Source of the DNA: Gammaproteobacteria bacterium
GTDB lineage: Bacteria; Pseudomonadota; Gammaproteobacteria; Enterobacterales; Alteromonadaceae
Length of the DNA: 64,000 nucleotides
Direction: 5' to 3'
Assembly (NCBI GenBank): GCA_017302255.1
Contig: JAFLDV010000010.1
Span: forward strand, 46,878 to 110,877
Positions 1 to 9,800 of this stretch are shown here, in pieces; position 1 is the stretch's first letter; every line of letters starts with the position of its first letter. The notes below the pieces were generated by a model. It searched no databases and was not told the DNA's origin. It saw nothing but the letters and a program-made list of their open reading frames with translations. Made by a program: the position numbers and the translations under genes.

Positions 1-1128
1 CTATTTAATCGAATTTGCCGACGTTGCTGGGCAATTGCCGCTTCGTGCTTGCAGGGCAATATCCGGTTGATCGGTGAATAGGCCATCTAACCAAGTTTGC
101 TGGAATAGCCAAGTCAGCTCTTCGCATAACGATTGACGAATGCCGGCTGGGGTTACTTGGCGAAAGGAGTCTTCGGCGCGGTAGGTGTAAGGATGGATCT
201 TAAGTCCAAGCGTTTTGACTTGCTGCACCCATGGCGCGACAGGACCTCCGGCATACGGATATAGGTTATCTCGCCAAGGTCCGACCGCATCGGCGTAGCT
301 TGCGACAACTTTCAGACCTTCAACAGTAACCATGTCGGCATAGGTCGGTACCTTGCCAGTGGTTGGTTGATTTTGCTGAACTTGATACACCTGATCCCAG
401 GCATAGGCAAAATTGTCCTTAGGTAAAACTCCGCCACCGCTGACGTCGCCAAGCAGTTGAACCAAATGGATCGGAAAGCTGAATTGCTCACGCCATGCAT
501 GCCAGCGTTTTAACGGCTCAGCCTCGAATGATTCAAGATAAAGCTGCTGACCAGAAGGCAGTGGTTGTGCTTTGAGTTGGCGGCGCAATAATTCCGCAGT
601 ATCTGCGCGGAAGCTCCCCGCTTGATGGAGGAAATAAGTTGGGTGCTTTAACTCCATATAAACGCCAAAACGTTTGCCTTGCTGCCATTGTTGCGCGTTC
701 CAAGTCAGAAAGTCCTGCAAACTCAACAATGGCCAGCGATCGTTGAGTCTGATGTTGTGCGGGCGCTCGTTTGCTTTAGTTTCCCGAAGCCGCAGCGAGC
801 GAAGCTCCGCCAAGGTAAAGTCCTCAGCAAACCAGCCCGTGATAGGCAGACCATCAACAATTTTGTTGGTTTTTCTCGAGGCAAATTCGGCTCGCTCAGC
901 AACATTGGTTGAGAGACTTAATTCATTTTCATGGCGGATCAATAGCTGCTGATCTTTGCTAACGACTAAATCCAGCTCAAGCACATCAGCATGTTGACTG
1001 AGGGCAATTTCATAAGCTTGCTGACTATGTTCTGGCGCGTAACCACTAGCGCCGCGATGGGCGACAACTAGTTTTGTTGGTGCAGGTTGCACAGCCGCGA
1101 GCAACATAGAAAAAGCAGATAACAGCAT
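1..1128 (-). CDS. glpQ: Glycerophosphodiester phosphodiesterase, GlpQ type
   Basis: Hydrolyses glycerophosphodiesters to sn-glycerol 3-phosphate and an alcohol. The 375-residue protein has the GDPD signature near its N-terminus: His24-Arg25 in VAHRGASGY, Glu51 and Asp53 in LELDL, and His66 in IRHE, which are the metal and general acid/base residues of the family. The first 15-20 residues are hydrophobic (LLSAFSMLLAA) and probably form a short signal peptide, so a periplasmic location is likely. The length fits the long GlpQ class rather than cytoplasmic UgpQ. An AGG lies 8 nt before the ATG, and the stop codon is the first three bases of the window, so the gene is complete. It is divergent from the TonB-dependent receptor downstream of 1359. 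Confidence 0.9.
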   Translation of the reverse strand: MLLSAFSMLLAAVQPAPTKLVVAHRGASGYAPEHSQQAYEIALSQHADVLELDLVVSKDQQLLIRHENELSLSTNVAERAEFASRKTNKIVDGLPITGWFAEDFTLAELRSLRLRETKANERPHNIRLNDRWPLLSLQDFLTWNAQQWQQGKRFGVYMELKHPTYFLHQAGSFRADTAELLRRQLKAQPLPSGQQLYLESFEAEPLKRWHAWREQFSFPIHLVQLLGDVSGGGVLPKDNFAYAWDQVYQVQQNQPTTGKVPTYADMVTVEGLKVVASYADAVGPWRDNLYPYAGGPVAPWVQQVKTLGLKIHPYTYRAEDSFRQVTPAGIRQSLCEELTWLFQQTWLDGLFTDQPDIALQARSGNCPATSANSIK

Positions 1129-1345
1129 TGGAAAACCTATAAAACTTCAGCAAATCAACAATTAGCAAATGCTAAGCCGCTTGTATTGCAACTTAATGAC
1201 ATTGATTGTTGCTTCTTAATTGTTAAATAAATCGTTCACTAATTTGTCGTAACTCTGCCATGTAGTTTTCACATTTCATCACCACTATAGCGGGCGGTTC
1301 TGACACGTCCGACCAATTATAAATAAATTTAATTCAAAAATTTTT

Positions 1346-1350
1346 GGGAG
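1346..1350 (+). promoter_or_regulatory. Ribosome binding site fixing the receptor start
   Basis: GGGAG lies 8 nt upstream of a GTG at 1359. The longer reading frame would begin at a TTG at 1344 that overlaps this site, so GTG 1359 is the better start. Confidence 0.75.
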
Positions 1351-1358
1351 ATTTCAAG

Positions 1359-3704
1359 GTGATTACATTGGCAAAGACGCCGTTGGCGCTAGCAATTTCA
1401 ATGCTGTTAACTGCGCCAGCAATGGCAACCAATATGGATGCGGATAAAACAGCTGCAGCGAACGCGGAGCGTGAAGTTGAAGTAATGACAGTTTCAGGTA
1501 AGAAACTGAGCTATGCCAATAACTTAGTGGATGAAAACGACAAACTATTGAAATCGCCAATCGGCAACGTGATGGATTTAGTGAACAATCTGCCTGGCGT
1601 TAACGTTGGTCAAGGTGACCCATATGGCGCAGATGATTACACGACAGTCGTCAATATGCGCGGTTTTGTTATCGACCGAGCTGATCAACAAATTGGTATT
1701 ACTATCGATGGTCTGCCAAACGGTGGCTCAGCCTATGCTGGCGGTTCTAAAGCCAACCGTTATTTGGACAGTGAAAACACTGCGATGGTTGAAGTAGGGC
1801 AAGGGGCTGCCGATATTGCATCAGCATCACTTGATGCTTTGGGCGGGACTTTAAACTTTATTAGTGCTAATCCCGAAGAAGAGCAGGGTGGTCGTTTCGC
1901 GCATAGCCAAGGTAGTTTTAACGCGCGTCGCGATTTTATCCGGTTTGACACGGGTCGCATTTTTGGAAACACCACAGCTTATGCCAGTCTTTCAAACAGC
2001 TTTAATAACCGCTGGATAGGCAGTGGTAGTAATGGTTTTGCAGACCGCTTGCACGGCGAATTAAAGAGCGTCACCGAGCTTGATAAGGTAAAAATCACGG
2101 CGCGTCTGTCCTATGACGATACCGAAGAAGATAACTATCAACCGGTTTCTTTAGCACAATTTCAAAACACGCCGGAGTGGGACGGCCTTACTTGGACATG
2201 GACCGGCGATCCGGATATCGACCAAAACTACGCAGAAACTTGGTCAACCCTGCGTGAGAACACTTTACTGTATGTGAAAACCGAATGGAATTTGTCGGAT
2301 GATCTGGAATTGGTGGTGACTCCATACTTGCACCAACAAGAAGGTCGTGGTGATTGGTTGCCGCCGTACATGCATTATCCTGTCGATGCCAATGGCAACG
2401 TAGTGAAAGCGGGTAACGTCAAAACAACACGCTATAAATTTGTCGATGCACAAGGTCGCCCTATTTTGGACCCAACGGCAAGTACTGTGGGCGCCAAACG
2501 AGTTGCATCTTACCGACACACTCATTATGACAAAGACCGCAGCGGAGCCTTGGCTGAGCTTAAATACAGCATGGACAATCACCAATTACGCGGTGGATTA
2601 TGGTTCGAACAACAAGATCGCCGACAAACTCGTGATTGGCATCAGGTGATCGACACCGCAATTTCTTATCAGTTTAACCAAACACCATATTGGGTGCAGT
2701 TTGATGACCAATATAGCTCGGACGTGCTGAAATATTTTGTGCAAGATGTGTGGACTCTGGGCGATGCGCAAATCACTGTCGGTTTGCAGCAGTATTTGGT
2801 TGATGTAAAACGCCAAGATTTCTTAAATGGTCGTGGCAACGATACCTTGGATAGCGATTCTGAGTTATTACCAAGTGTTGGTTTGGTTTACCCAATTTCT
2901 GAGAATGTCGAGCTGTTTACCGGTTATTCGCGCAATTTTAAAGCAATGACAGACAAATTACTGGAAACGAAAAAAGCCAGTGAATTGACAGAGTTAGAGC
3001 CTGAAACTGCTGATAATTTGGATGTTGGTTTACGTTACAACGGCGATGCACTGAGTGCTTCAGCAACATTGTATCAAGCCAAGTTTGATAACCGCATTGC
3101 ACTCTTAACTTACCAAACAAACCCTGACGGTACACCAAACTATGATGCAGTTGGCGATGGTAACTTCGACAACGTTGGTGGTGTGGATTCTCGCGGCTTT
3201 GAGGGGAGTCTGGATTATCGTTTGACGGACAGCCTGCAATTAAACGCAGCACTGACCTTAAACCGCTCGTTATATGCCGAAGACGTGTTTGGTGTGGCGA
3301 AAAACGCCGCGGGCCAAGCGGTTCGTATCATCGACTATAAGCAGGATCAAGAAGTCGCTGGTAGTCCAAAACAAATGACAAGTGTGGGCCTAGTGTATGA
3401 GCAACAATGGTATCACGCAGGGATTAATCTGAAGCGAGTTGGTAGTTACTACGGTGCCGCCAAACATACCTTTGTGAACAACAATAGTGTGTGGAATCGT
3501 GATGAAATTCCAGCAAGCACGCTCTGGGATCTGTACTTTGGCTATCGTAAAGATCTGGTTGGAGATGGTTTAGTGAAGTCTTTAGAACTGAACTTCCTGA
3601 TCAATAACCTGACGGATCAAGCCCATATTACCGGCGGTAGTGAAGGCGCTTATTTGTTGGGTGCAGGTCGCAGTGCCAGTATGACGGTGAGCTTAGGCTT
3701 CTAA
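1359..3704 (+). CDS. TonB-dependent outer membrane receptor, substrate unknown
   Basis: Energy-coupled outer-membrane transporter of 781 residues. A signal peptide runs from the start to about AMA, followed by a probable TonB box (EVEVMTVSG), a plug domain with the typical NNLPGVNVGQGD and VVNMRGF elements, and a long beta-barrel that ends in an aromatic residue (VSLGF), as expected for Bam-dependent assembly. The start is GTG, chosen because of a GGGAG ribosome-binding site 8 nt upstream. The substrate cannot be read from sequence. The divergent glycerophosphodiesterase hints at a phosphorus-containing ligand, but an iron chelate is equally possible and I see no clear Fur or Pho box. A strong terminator follows. 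Confidence 0.88.
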   Translation: MITLAKTPLALAISMLLTAPAMATNMDADKTAAANAEREVEVMTVSGKKLSYANNLVDENDKLLKSPIGNVMDLVNNLPGVNVGQGDPYGADDYTTVVNMRGFVIDRADQQIGITIDGLPNGGSAYAGGSKANRYLDSENTAMVEVGQGAADIASASLDALGGTLNFISANPEEEQGGRFAHSQGSFNARRDFIRFDTGRIFGNTTAYASLSNSFNNRWIGSGSNGFADRLHGELKSVTELDKVKITARLSYDDTEEDNYQPVSLAQFQNTPEWDGLTWTWTGDPDIDQNYAETWSTLRENTLLYVKTEWNLSDDLELVVTPYLHQQEGRGDWLPPYMHYPVDANGNVVKAGNVKTTRYKFVDAQGRPILDPTASTVGAKRVASYRHTHYDKDRSGALAELKYSMDNHQLRGGLWFEQQDRRQTRDWHQVIDTAISYQFNQTPYWVQFDDQYSSDVLKYFVQDVWTLGDAQITVGLQQYLVDVKRQDFLNGRGNDTLDSDSELLPSVGLVYPISENVELFTGYSRNFKAMTDKLLETKKASELTELEPETADNLDVGLRYNGDALSASATLYQAKFDNRIALLTYQTNPDGTPNYDAVGDGNFDNVGGVDSRGFEGSLDYRLTDSLQLNAALTLNRSLYAEDVFGVAKNAAGQAVRIIDYKQDQEVAGSPKQMTSVGLVYEQQWYHAGINLKRVGSYYGAAKHTFVNNNSVWNRDEIPASTLWDLYFGYRKDLVGDGLVKSLELNFLINNLTDQAHITGGSEGAYLLGAGRSASMTVSLGF

Positions 3705-3772
3705 CACTGATAAGCGCAGTTAAGCTAACTAAGCGCTTGAGTTCTAGAACCCGTTAAACTGTAAAAAAGTGG

Positions 3773-3804
3773 AAGCCATGCGTTGTTGTGACGCATGGCT
3801 TTTT
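3773..3804 (+). terminator. Rho-independent terminator after the receptor gene
   Basis: A perfect 10-bp stem, AAGCCATGCG with CGCATGGCTT around a 9-nt loop, runs into TTTT. It lies 68 bases after the receptor stop codon. Confidence 0.9.
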
Positions 3805-4028
3805 TATTTTGGAAATATTAATTTTTAAAAATCAGTTGGTTAATTTGCTTTGCTAATATCGACTGCAAAAATAGTTTGCGCGATAACTATCATTTGAATA
3901 TGATGGCGCCATCAGCAGTAAAGCCCTGCGAAAGCCGACAACTCATCCACGGCTCTGCACGGTTAAAAATTTTTTTAGATATAGTTGTCACAGTAAATGT
4001 TTTTGAAAAATCAATTAAGGATCGCAAA
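3805..4028 (+). promoter_or_regulatory. Upstream region of ohr, no gene seen
   Basis: A reading frame extends upstream of the Ohr start through this stretch, but it encodes nothing resembling the family. The AAGGA at 4017-4021, 7 nt before ATG 4029, supports the shorter protein. The region is AT-rich and probably holds the ohr promoter. I could not identify an OhrR operator with confidence. Confidence 0.4.
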
Positions 4029-4445
4029 ATGCAAGTATTGTACAAAGCAGTAGTTACCAGCACTTCAGGTCGTGACGGTCGAGCGGTATCTGATGATCAA
4101 CATCTCGATGTGAAATTAAGTATGCCCAAGGAATTAGGCGGAGCAGGTGGTTCAGCCACCAATCCTGAGCAGTTGTTTGCCGCTGGCTATTCAGCATGTT
4201 TTTTAAGTGCGCTGAAATATGTCGCTGGCCTGCAAAAAGTCGCATTGCCTGCGGATGCCACTGTGCGCGCAGAGGTTGGGATTGGCCAAATTCCACAAGG
4301 TTTTGGCCTTGATGTTGAATTATTTATTGCATTGCCAGGGGTTGATACTGCGGTTGCGCAAAGTATTGTCGACTCAGCACATAAAGTCTGTCCTTACTCA
4401 AATGCTACTCGCAATAGCTTAGACGTGCGTTTGACTTTGGTATAA
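4029..4445 (+). CDS. ohr: Organic hydroperoxide resistance protein (OsmC/Ohr family)
   Basis: Thiol-dependent peroxidase that reduces organic and lipid hydroperoxides in the cytoplasm. The 138 residues match the usual Ohr length. The sequence has the SMPKELGG and TNPEQLFAAGYSACF blocks with the peroxidatic cysteine, and the second cysteine in HKVCPYSNATR. The ATG at 4029 is preceded by AAGGA at 7 nt. Upstream extension to 3876 is open but unlike any Ohr. Members are often controlled by the MarR-type repressor OhrR, but no such gene is in this window. The gene stands alone and ends in a hairpin shared with the convergent nuclease gene. Confidence 0.93.
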   Translation: MQVLYKAVVTSTSGRDGRAVSDDQHLDVKLSMPKELGGAGGSATNPEQLFAAGYSACFLSALKYVAGLQKVALPADATVRAEVGIGQIPQGFGLDVELFIALPGVDTAVAQSIVDSAHKVCPYSNATRNSLDVRLTLV

Positions 4446-4450
4446 ACAAT

Positions 4451-4482
4451 AAGCACCAGCCTTGGGCTGGTGCTTGCTTTGC
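4451..4482. terminator. Bidirectional hairpin between ohr and the nuclease gene
   Basis: An 11-bp perfect stem, AAGCACCAGCC with GGCTGGTGCTT around a 3-nt loop, lies between two convergent genes. The T-rich tail is modest on both strands. Confidence 0.7.
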
Positions 4483-4492
4483 TGTGGTTTAG

Positions 4493-5308
4493 TTATTTTG
4501 GAAACTTAATCGTTTCGCCTGCAAACACAGCATTGAGGTAGGCTCCGATGCGCACGCCTGCTTGCTGTAAGCGGATTTTCACCGTTGGTAAATGCTGAAA
4601 GTTATAGTCATAACTCAGGTTTTCAGCGGTGCTGTATGAGGTTTCGCGAAGCTTGGCACTTTCGTTGATCCATGAGCCGACATCTAAAGCCGACCAAGTG
4701 TTGGCTTCGTCTTTAGCAATATGCCGCAATAATGTCGATGCGTATTCGGTATAGGAAAGTTGTTGCTTATCAATCATTTCGCTATCCCAGACCTTATGCA
4801 GGTTGCTGTCTTGGCCAAAGTACTTGAGCTTAATTTTATTGCCGCCCATGTCATCGCGGGCTTTCGCCGAAACGTGCAGTGGTTGATGCAAATCACCAAT
4901 CAGATGCACGATAAAACGAACAGCGAGTTGTTTGTCGGCAACACTACTCTTGTTGTTTTGCAGTATCTCGGTATATTTTTTTAAGGCAGTCACGGCATCG
5001 CCTTCGTCCGGCGCATCATGGTTATGGTAATGTTCGCCATCAGCTAACGTGACGTAGTGATACGGGTTGGCGGTTTTCTGCCAAAACTCATCCTTACTCG
5101 CTCGCATTTCATCTGGATAAGTTGCTGACTCCGCAAGGCTTTCCGCACCCATAATCGCGCTTAGTTGCTGCTTACTTTGCGCTGTCAGATAACTTTCGGC
5201 GATTTGACCTGTTACTCGATGTCCTTGTTGGCCCCACGCCAAACAGTGAGTACTGGTGATGAATAATGAGCAGCATAATAGGCTGTGCTTTAGCGTTAGT
5301 TTTGACAT
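4493..5308 (-). CDS. S1/P1-type zinc nuclease, secreted
   Basis: Single-strand-specific nuclease and 3'-nucleotidase of the S1/P1 family, acting outside the cytoplasm. The chosen start gives a signal peptide ending in THCLA followed by mature WGQQGHR. In this family the mature N-terminal Trp is itself a zinc ligand, which supports both the cleavage site and the start at MSKLTL. Further expected ligands are visible in HLIGDLHQPLH, in the DDMGGN segment and in the HNHDAPDEGD region. The protein has 271 residues. An alternative ATG four codons upstream cannot be excluded. Secreted nucleases of this kind recover nucleotides or phosphate from extracellular nucleic acid. Confidence 0.88.
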   Translation of the reverse strand: MSKLTLKHSLLCCSLFITSTHCLAWGQQGHRVTGQIAESYLTAQSKQQLSAIMGAESLAESATYPDEMRASKDEFWQKTANPYHYVTLADGEHYHNHDAPDEGDAVTALKKYTEILQNNKSSVADKQLAVRFIVHLIGDLHQPLHVSAKARDDMGGNKIKLKYFGQDSNLHKVWDSEMIDKQQLSYTEYASTLLRHIAKDEANTWSALDVGSWINESAKLRETSYSTAENLSYDYNFQHLPTVKIRLQQAGVRIGAYLNAVFAGETIKFPK

Positions 5309-5373
5309 AAAAATTCTCATAAAAACTAGGCAGAGTCGAACTCTGCTGAGCAATGCGCACAGCCAATGGCAAA

Positions 5374-6036
5374 TTAATTTACCAGGCCGCGGCGCTGAAG
5401 ATGACGTTTAATCCAATAATCTAAGCCGAGGTAAGCCCCACAACCTTGGCAACATAAAATCAATAACATCACCAAGTAGGTTGCCGCAAATTCGATGCCG
5501 TTGTTTAGCACTACAAAACTGCCGCTGGCGGTGAGCCATTCATAATTTCCGTGCTCAGCTAATAAGCTGCGGGCGCGTTCTAACTTTTCAGCACTGGCCA
5601 TTACGGTTTGATCATAAAACAAAGTGCCATTTGCCAGCCAGCTATTTGCGTCGGCAATTGCAAGCCAGCCGTGTTGCCAATGCACTGTGACTATTGCCAC
5701 AAGCATGGTCGATGCCAGCATAAATGCGCTAAGCCGAGTAGCCAGTCCGAACAGAAGGCCGATGGCGCCGCCAACCTCAGCCACAATTGCCAATATAGCC
5801 AACAGCATTGGCATTGGTAAATCTAAGCCGCCGGCACCAAACCAAGCGACGGTATCAGCAAAATGCTGCATTTTCATGACGCCAGCTTGCAGCAACGGCG
5901 GCACCAAATACAGCCGCAACAGCAATAATGCCGCCGCCTGACCATGATTGAGTAAGTTACTGAACTGTTGATACAGCCAAATGAGGGCATGCACTGGCGT
6001 GACCAACAATGTTTTAGCGATGTTGTTTGAGGACAT
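5374..6036 (-). CDS. DoxX family integral membrane protein
   Basis: A 220-residue inner-membrane protein with about four hydrophobic helices. The DoxX core is recognisable from LLLLRLYLVPPLLQAGVMKMQ through AEVGGAIGLLFGLATRLSAF and the C-terminal LVMLLILCCQG. DoxX proteins are linked to quinone or thiosulfate redox and to oxidative stress responses, but the activity of this one cannot be assigned. It lies upstream of and in the same direction as the S1/P1 nuclease with a 65-nt gap. A hydrophilic insertion between the second and third helix pairs, around KLERARSLLAEHGNYEW, probably forms an external loop. Confidence 0.8.
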   Translation of the reverse strand: MSSNNIAKTLLVTPVHALIWLYQQFSNLLNHGQAAALLLLRLYLVPPLLQAGVMKMQHFADTVAWFGAGGLDLPMPMLLAILAIVAEVGGAIGLLFGLATRLSAFMLASTMLVAIVTVHWQHGWLAIADANSWLANGTLFYDQTVMASAEKLERARSLLAEHGNYEWLTASGSFVVLNNGIEFAATYLVMLLILCCQGCGAYLGLDYWIKRHLQRRGLVN

Positions 6037-6159
6037 AGTCTACCTAGTTAGGTTGGAGTGCTAGGCGCAATAACATCTAGCACTTTGGCAAATACGATAC
6101 TTTGCTAGACCGAATCAATGGCAAAAAACTTTCAACTCATGCTGAAATTGTGCAAGCGC

Positions 6160-7974
6160 TTAAAAGCGCTGCTCAACTTTCATCTGAATTTCCCAAGAAT
6201 TGATCTCGCGACCAGGCCCTACTGGTTTTGAAAGATCGATGTGAACTACGCTATTGTTGGCGCTGCGAGAGGAGTAAAAGCGAGCACCGACACCGACACT
6301 ACCGAGCCAACTTTGTGCTTCATTTGGCATTAGCAAGTCTTGATGCGCAGGCATCAACTGATTTGCCATAAATGGTGCATTGGCTTGTGGATCGGCAAGA
6401 TCGCCACCTGTTGCTTTACCCGCATCGACAAAAGCGACCAGACCCATGTCCAAAATTTGGTAGAGGGTGATTTTGGGGTACCAGCGCAATTCTGCTGTGG
6501 CTAGTGTCCGCTCAAGTCCGTGTTGGTATTGCACTGGGTATCCGCGAAGCCCGGTATCGCCGCCTAAACTTAGCGGGTTATCAAGCACAAGCCGGTTTCT
6601 ACGATCGTAATTCAAACGTGAATAAAAGCGGAAACGGTCGCTCAAGCGCAAAAAGTCCTCAACACTGACGTTGTATTGCACTTGATCACCACTGGCGATG
6701 CCAAAAGCGCCGGCAATACTGGCCGATGCGAGCAGCATATGTTCGCTGTCACCAAAGCCTTTATTTACTTGATAGTACCAATGCGACCCTAAATTTTGGC
6801 TTTGCGCTAAATCGCTGGCCTGTGCGCCGATCCTGAACTCATGGTGCCAGCCAAAGTTTATATCTTCAGTGTGATTAATTAGGTAAATATCGCTGAGTTT
6901 GCGGTAGTCGTGTTCAAAAAACTCAAAACCTACCCACGGATAATTCACGCTGCGATCTTGGGGTAGGGCTAAGGCTGGTTGCAGCGGATCTGCAGTGAAC
7001 AGCCACTCGTGCACACTAACACCACCAAGTAAACGCCAACTCTGATTATCTTGATGGTCTAATAAAATACCACCGGCGACCTCAACATTTTTTTCATGGG
7101 TAAAAAATTGATTTTCTAGCTCACCGTTATGATAAATCTGATCAAGCCGCTGGTCGTCGAGCCACGTTAAATGCAGCATATACTCGGTGTCGTTTTGGTA
7201 AAACGGTTTATCAAATTCGACAAAAGAACGGTTGCCATCATTATTGTCGGTCCATTCTAAGCGAGCATAACTGTGACGAAGCGCATCAATATCAAGCAGA
7301 GATAATGGCGTTAACACCTTAAATTCGTAGCCTTCTCTTAAGTAATCAGATTGATACTTAGTAGAGAAACGCACGCCATAACCCAGAAAGTTTTCTTCTT
7401 TAAAGCCTAAGGAATATTTGTTATTGCCACCACTTCGGCCAAATCCAACTGTGGGTAGTAAACTCCAATTATCCCAGGTCTCAACTTTGATATTTTGCGT
7501 GCCGTCGGCGTTACATTGGGGGTCAACATTGATCCGAGCTTCTCGAAGATATGATTTTGCCCGCAATAAACGTTCGGCATCGGCTAAATCCGCTGCGCTG
7601 ACTTCTTGGCCCTCTTTGAGTACTAACTCTTTTAGAATCACATCAGATCTTGTGGTTATATGCAGCCAATTAGCAAAACCGTGTAGCCATATTGCATCTT
7701 CGGCTTTTTCATCAAAAATTGTTTCAGGAGCCGCAGTAATTTTACCGAGACGCACACTCGCCGGATGATCTGAAGCTGCAGGGGTAGTCTTTTTGCGTTC
7801 AAGCATTAATCGGCAAAGATCGTCAAAATTCACTTCCGACGCAGTTTCAGCTTGTGATGTTTCAGTGTTCTCAGTTGCAGCAAGACTAGTAAAGCTTGGC
7901 AGAGCACAGCAAATAGCCAACGCCAATGCTTGTCGTTGAAACCGACCGATAGTTTTGCGGTGACATGCTTTCAT
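6160..7974 (-). CDS. BamA/TamA superfamily outer membrane protein with one POTRA-like domain
   Basis: The 604-residue protein has a signal peptide, an acidic low-complexity stretch ([14 protein letters not shown]), one POTRA-like segment at roughly residues 85-155 and a C-terminal barrel of the surface-antigen (D15) type. The barrel contains RGYPVQYQ, which resembles the VRGY/F motif of Omp85 proteins, and ends in VEQRF. It is shorter than BamA, which has five POTRA units and is present separately at the window end. That makes it an accessory Omp85 member of unknown cargo, perhaps related to lipid or small-protein export. AGGAG lies just before the ATG. No partner gene is evident. Confidence 0.8.
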   Translation of the reverse strand: MKACHRKTIGRFQRQALALAICCALPSFTSLAATENTETSQAETASEVNFDDLCRLMLERKKTTPAASDHPASVRLGKITAAPETIFDEKAEDAIWLHGFANWLHITTRSDVILKELVLKEGQEVSAADLADAERLLRAKSYLREARINVDPQCNADGTQNIKVETWDNWSLLPTVGFGRSGGNNKYSLGFKEENFLGYGVRFSTKYQSDYLREGYEFKVLTPLSLLDIDALRHSYARLEWTDNNDGNRSFVEFDKPFYQNDTEYMLHLTWLDDQRLDQIYHNGELENQFFTHEKNVEVAGGILLDHQDNQSWRLLGGVSVHEWLFTADPLQPALALPQDRSVNYPWVGFEFFEHDYRKLSDIYLINHTEDINFGWHHEFRIGAQASDLAQSQNLGSHWYYQVNKGFGDSEHMLLASASIAGAFGIASGDQVQYNVSVEDFLRLSDRFRFYSRLNYDRRNRLVLDNPLSLGGDTGLRGYPVQYQHGLERTLATAELRWYPKITLYQILDMGLVAFVDAGKATGGDLADPQANAPFMANQLMPAHQDLLMPNEAQSWLGSVGVGARFYSSRSANNSVVHIDLSKPVGPGREINSWEIQMKVEQRF

Positions 7975-8120
7975 GCAAACTCCTTAACGAACATCGCGAG
8001 TGACTGCTGCATCAATTTAGTCAATTCCCAAAAGATCCGGCTTCCCTGCGCACACTGCTTTGGTTTCAGTTCCTTGCGCTTTAAAGCTAGTAATCTTTTG
8101 CGAACAGCACGTTCATATCA

Positions 8121-9800
8121 TCAGATAGCTCGGCGGCGGCATTGCTGTAAAAAATCTAGACTTGGTTGGTAGACCTTACTCTCAACAGCAAAAGATCCCA
8201 GTAGGCTGTGGAACAGATAGTCATGGCTTAACTGGGTATCGCGAGCGTCACGGATACAATCTCGAGATAAGCCTTGTTTTTGTTCAAACTCTTCAGACAT
8301 CCACCAAATCATCGGCACGTGTTTCTGTGCTTGTGGTGCAATCCAATAGGGTAGGCCATGCAGGTAAGTGCCGTTTTCACCTAAAGATTCACCATGATCT
8401 GAAATATAGAGCATAGCTGCTTGATAATCATGCTGTTGTTGTAAAGATCGGATCACATTGGCTAACAATTCGTCAGTGGCAATCAAGCTGTTATCGTAGG
8501 CGTTTCGCAACGACTGAGTGTCGCAGAACTGAATTTGTTTATCGGTGCATTCCGGCAGAAAGTGTTTTTGCTGTTCAGTGCTGCGACGAAAATACTCTGG
8601 GCCATGACTCCCCAATTGGTGCAGGACAATAATTTTGTCTTGGGTCAGTGGTTCAGCTAACTCGCGGGCTAGAGCCTCGAGCAGAATTGCGTCTTGACAC
8701 TGTCCCTGCTCGCACAGCGGGTTAGTTTTATCTTCAAATAACATCAACGATGGCACACGATCACAAACTCGTTTGCAGCCGGAGTTATTATCGAGCCATT
8801 TCACTGTCACGCCTGTACGCTGCAGCACATCAAGCACGTTCTCACTATTTTTAGCGAGGTCACCATCAAAGTGCGCTTGGTCAAGCTCGGAAAACATACA
8901 TGGAACCGAATGTGCAGTTGCGGTGCCGCAGGAACTGACTTGCCGGAAACTCACTACTGGCAACTGACTAAGTAGTGGATTTGTTGCGCGGCCATAACCA
9001 TTTAATTGAAAGTGGTCAGCCCGCGCAGTTTCACCAAGTACTAACACCATGAGTCGAGGCTTACCGGTGCGCGCAGTGACAGGAACTATCGCGTCTTCAC
9101 CAATTTTATTCAGCTGAGTCGGGAATTGGGCTTTAAGCCAGTGCTGACTAACCGATATAGATGCGGAAATTGGCGCAAGCGGCAGCGCCATATGCTTAAT
9201 GTCTCTAAAGTTACGGAAGAATGGGATCAATTCAGCGCGACCCGATGCTAGGACGCTGCCAGCTGCAAGTAACCAGATTAAAGCGCTTAATAGGGCATGC
9301 AGCAGTTTTTGTTTGGTAGTTTGAGCGCGGATCGGTAGCCACAAGCATAGTAAAACAGGTACAAGCATTAGACCACAAACATGAGCCAGCATCGCGAGCG
9401 ACAATAAACCAGAGGCCTCCGCGACGTCTGTTTCCAGTGCATTTTGCAGCATGGACTTATCCATCAACACGCCAAAACTTTGCATGAAATAGCAACTTAT
9501 CGCACCGATAAAGGCTAAGACTAAGAACCCAGATTTTTGAGCGCCAAACAGACTAACTAACCACATCAGTAGAAAGTTAATCAGCGGTAGTAGCAAAAAT
9601 AAGCTTAATTGCAGTCCGTGTTGCCCTGGCACGCGAACCAATACTTGTGCGATAAAGTGTTGGTTTAATAACAGGCTCAGCACTAACGCAGCAATGACAT
9701 TAAACCACTGTGCGTGCACAGGCGCCGGAGTCGGCAACAGCAGATGCAAACGTTGCCAGGTGGTTACGACTGGTGCTGGAAAAATGCTGAGTTTATTCAT
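8121..9800 (-). CDS. eptA: Lipid A phosphoethanolamine transferase, EptA family
   Basis: Adds phosphoethanolamine from phosphatidylethanolamine to lipid A phosphates at the periplasmic face of the inner membrane, which lowers surface charge and binding of cationic peptides. The 559-residue protein has five N-terminal membrane helices and a periplasmic sulfatase-like domain. VLGETARADH supplies Glu257. CGTATAHSVPC supplies the nucleophile, probably Thr295, inside a Cys291-Cys301 disulfide pair as in EptA and MCR proteins. ISDHGESLGE gives the further zinc ligands. The ATG overlaps the stop of the PAP2 gene by 4 nt, so the two are translationally coupled. No PmrAB-like regulator is nearby. Confidence 0.93.
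   Translation of the reverse strand: MNKLSIFPAPVVTTWQRLHLLLPTPAPVHAQWFNVIAALVLSLLLNQHFIAQVLVRVPGQHGLQLSLFLLLPLINFLLMWLVSLFGAQKSGFLVLAFIGAISCYFMQSFGVLMDKSMLQNALETDVAEASGLLSLAMLAHVCGLMLVPVLLCLWLPIRAQTTKQKLLHALLSALIWLLAAGSVLASGRAELIPFFRNFRDIKHMALPLAPISASISVSQHWLKAQFPTQLNKIGEDAIVPVTARTGKPRLMVLVLGETARADHFQLNGYGRATNPLLSQLPVVSFRQVSSCGTATAHSVPCMFSELDQAHFDGDLAKNSENVLDVLQRTGVTVKWLDNNSGCKRVCDRVPSLMLFEDKTNPLCEQGQCQDAILLEALARELAEPLTQDKIIVLHQLGSHGPEYFRRSTEQQKHFLPECTDKQIQFCDTQSLRNAYDNSLIATDELLANVIRSLQQQHDYQAAMLYISDHGESLGENGTYLHGLPYWIAPQAQKHVPMIWWMSEEFEQKQGLSRDCIRDARDTQLSHDYLFHSLLGSFAVESKVYQPSLDFLQQCRRRAI

Noticed and set aside
1190..1290. Pho box or Fur box before the first receptor
   Set aside because: Short direct TTTCA repeats and AT-rich segments are present but do not reach a credible match to either consensus.
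3728..3741. AAGCGCTT core downstream of the first receptor
   Set aside because: Only 9 of 14 positions match and it lies after a gene, before its terminator.
6151..6164. TGCAAGCGCTTAAA as a fifth LacI-type operator
   Set aside because: It matches 12 of 14 positions but lies across the 3' end of the Omp85-type gene with no promoter to control.
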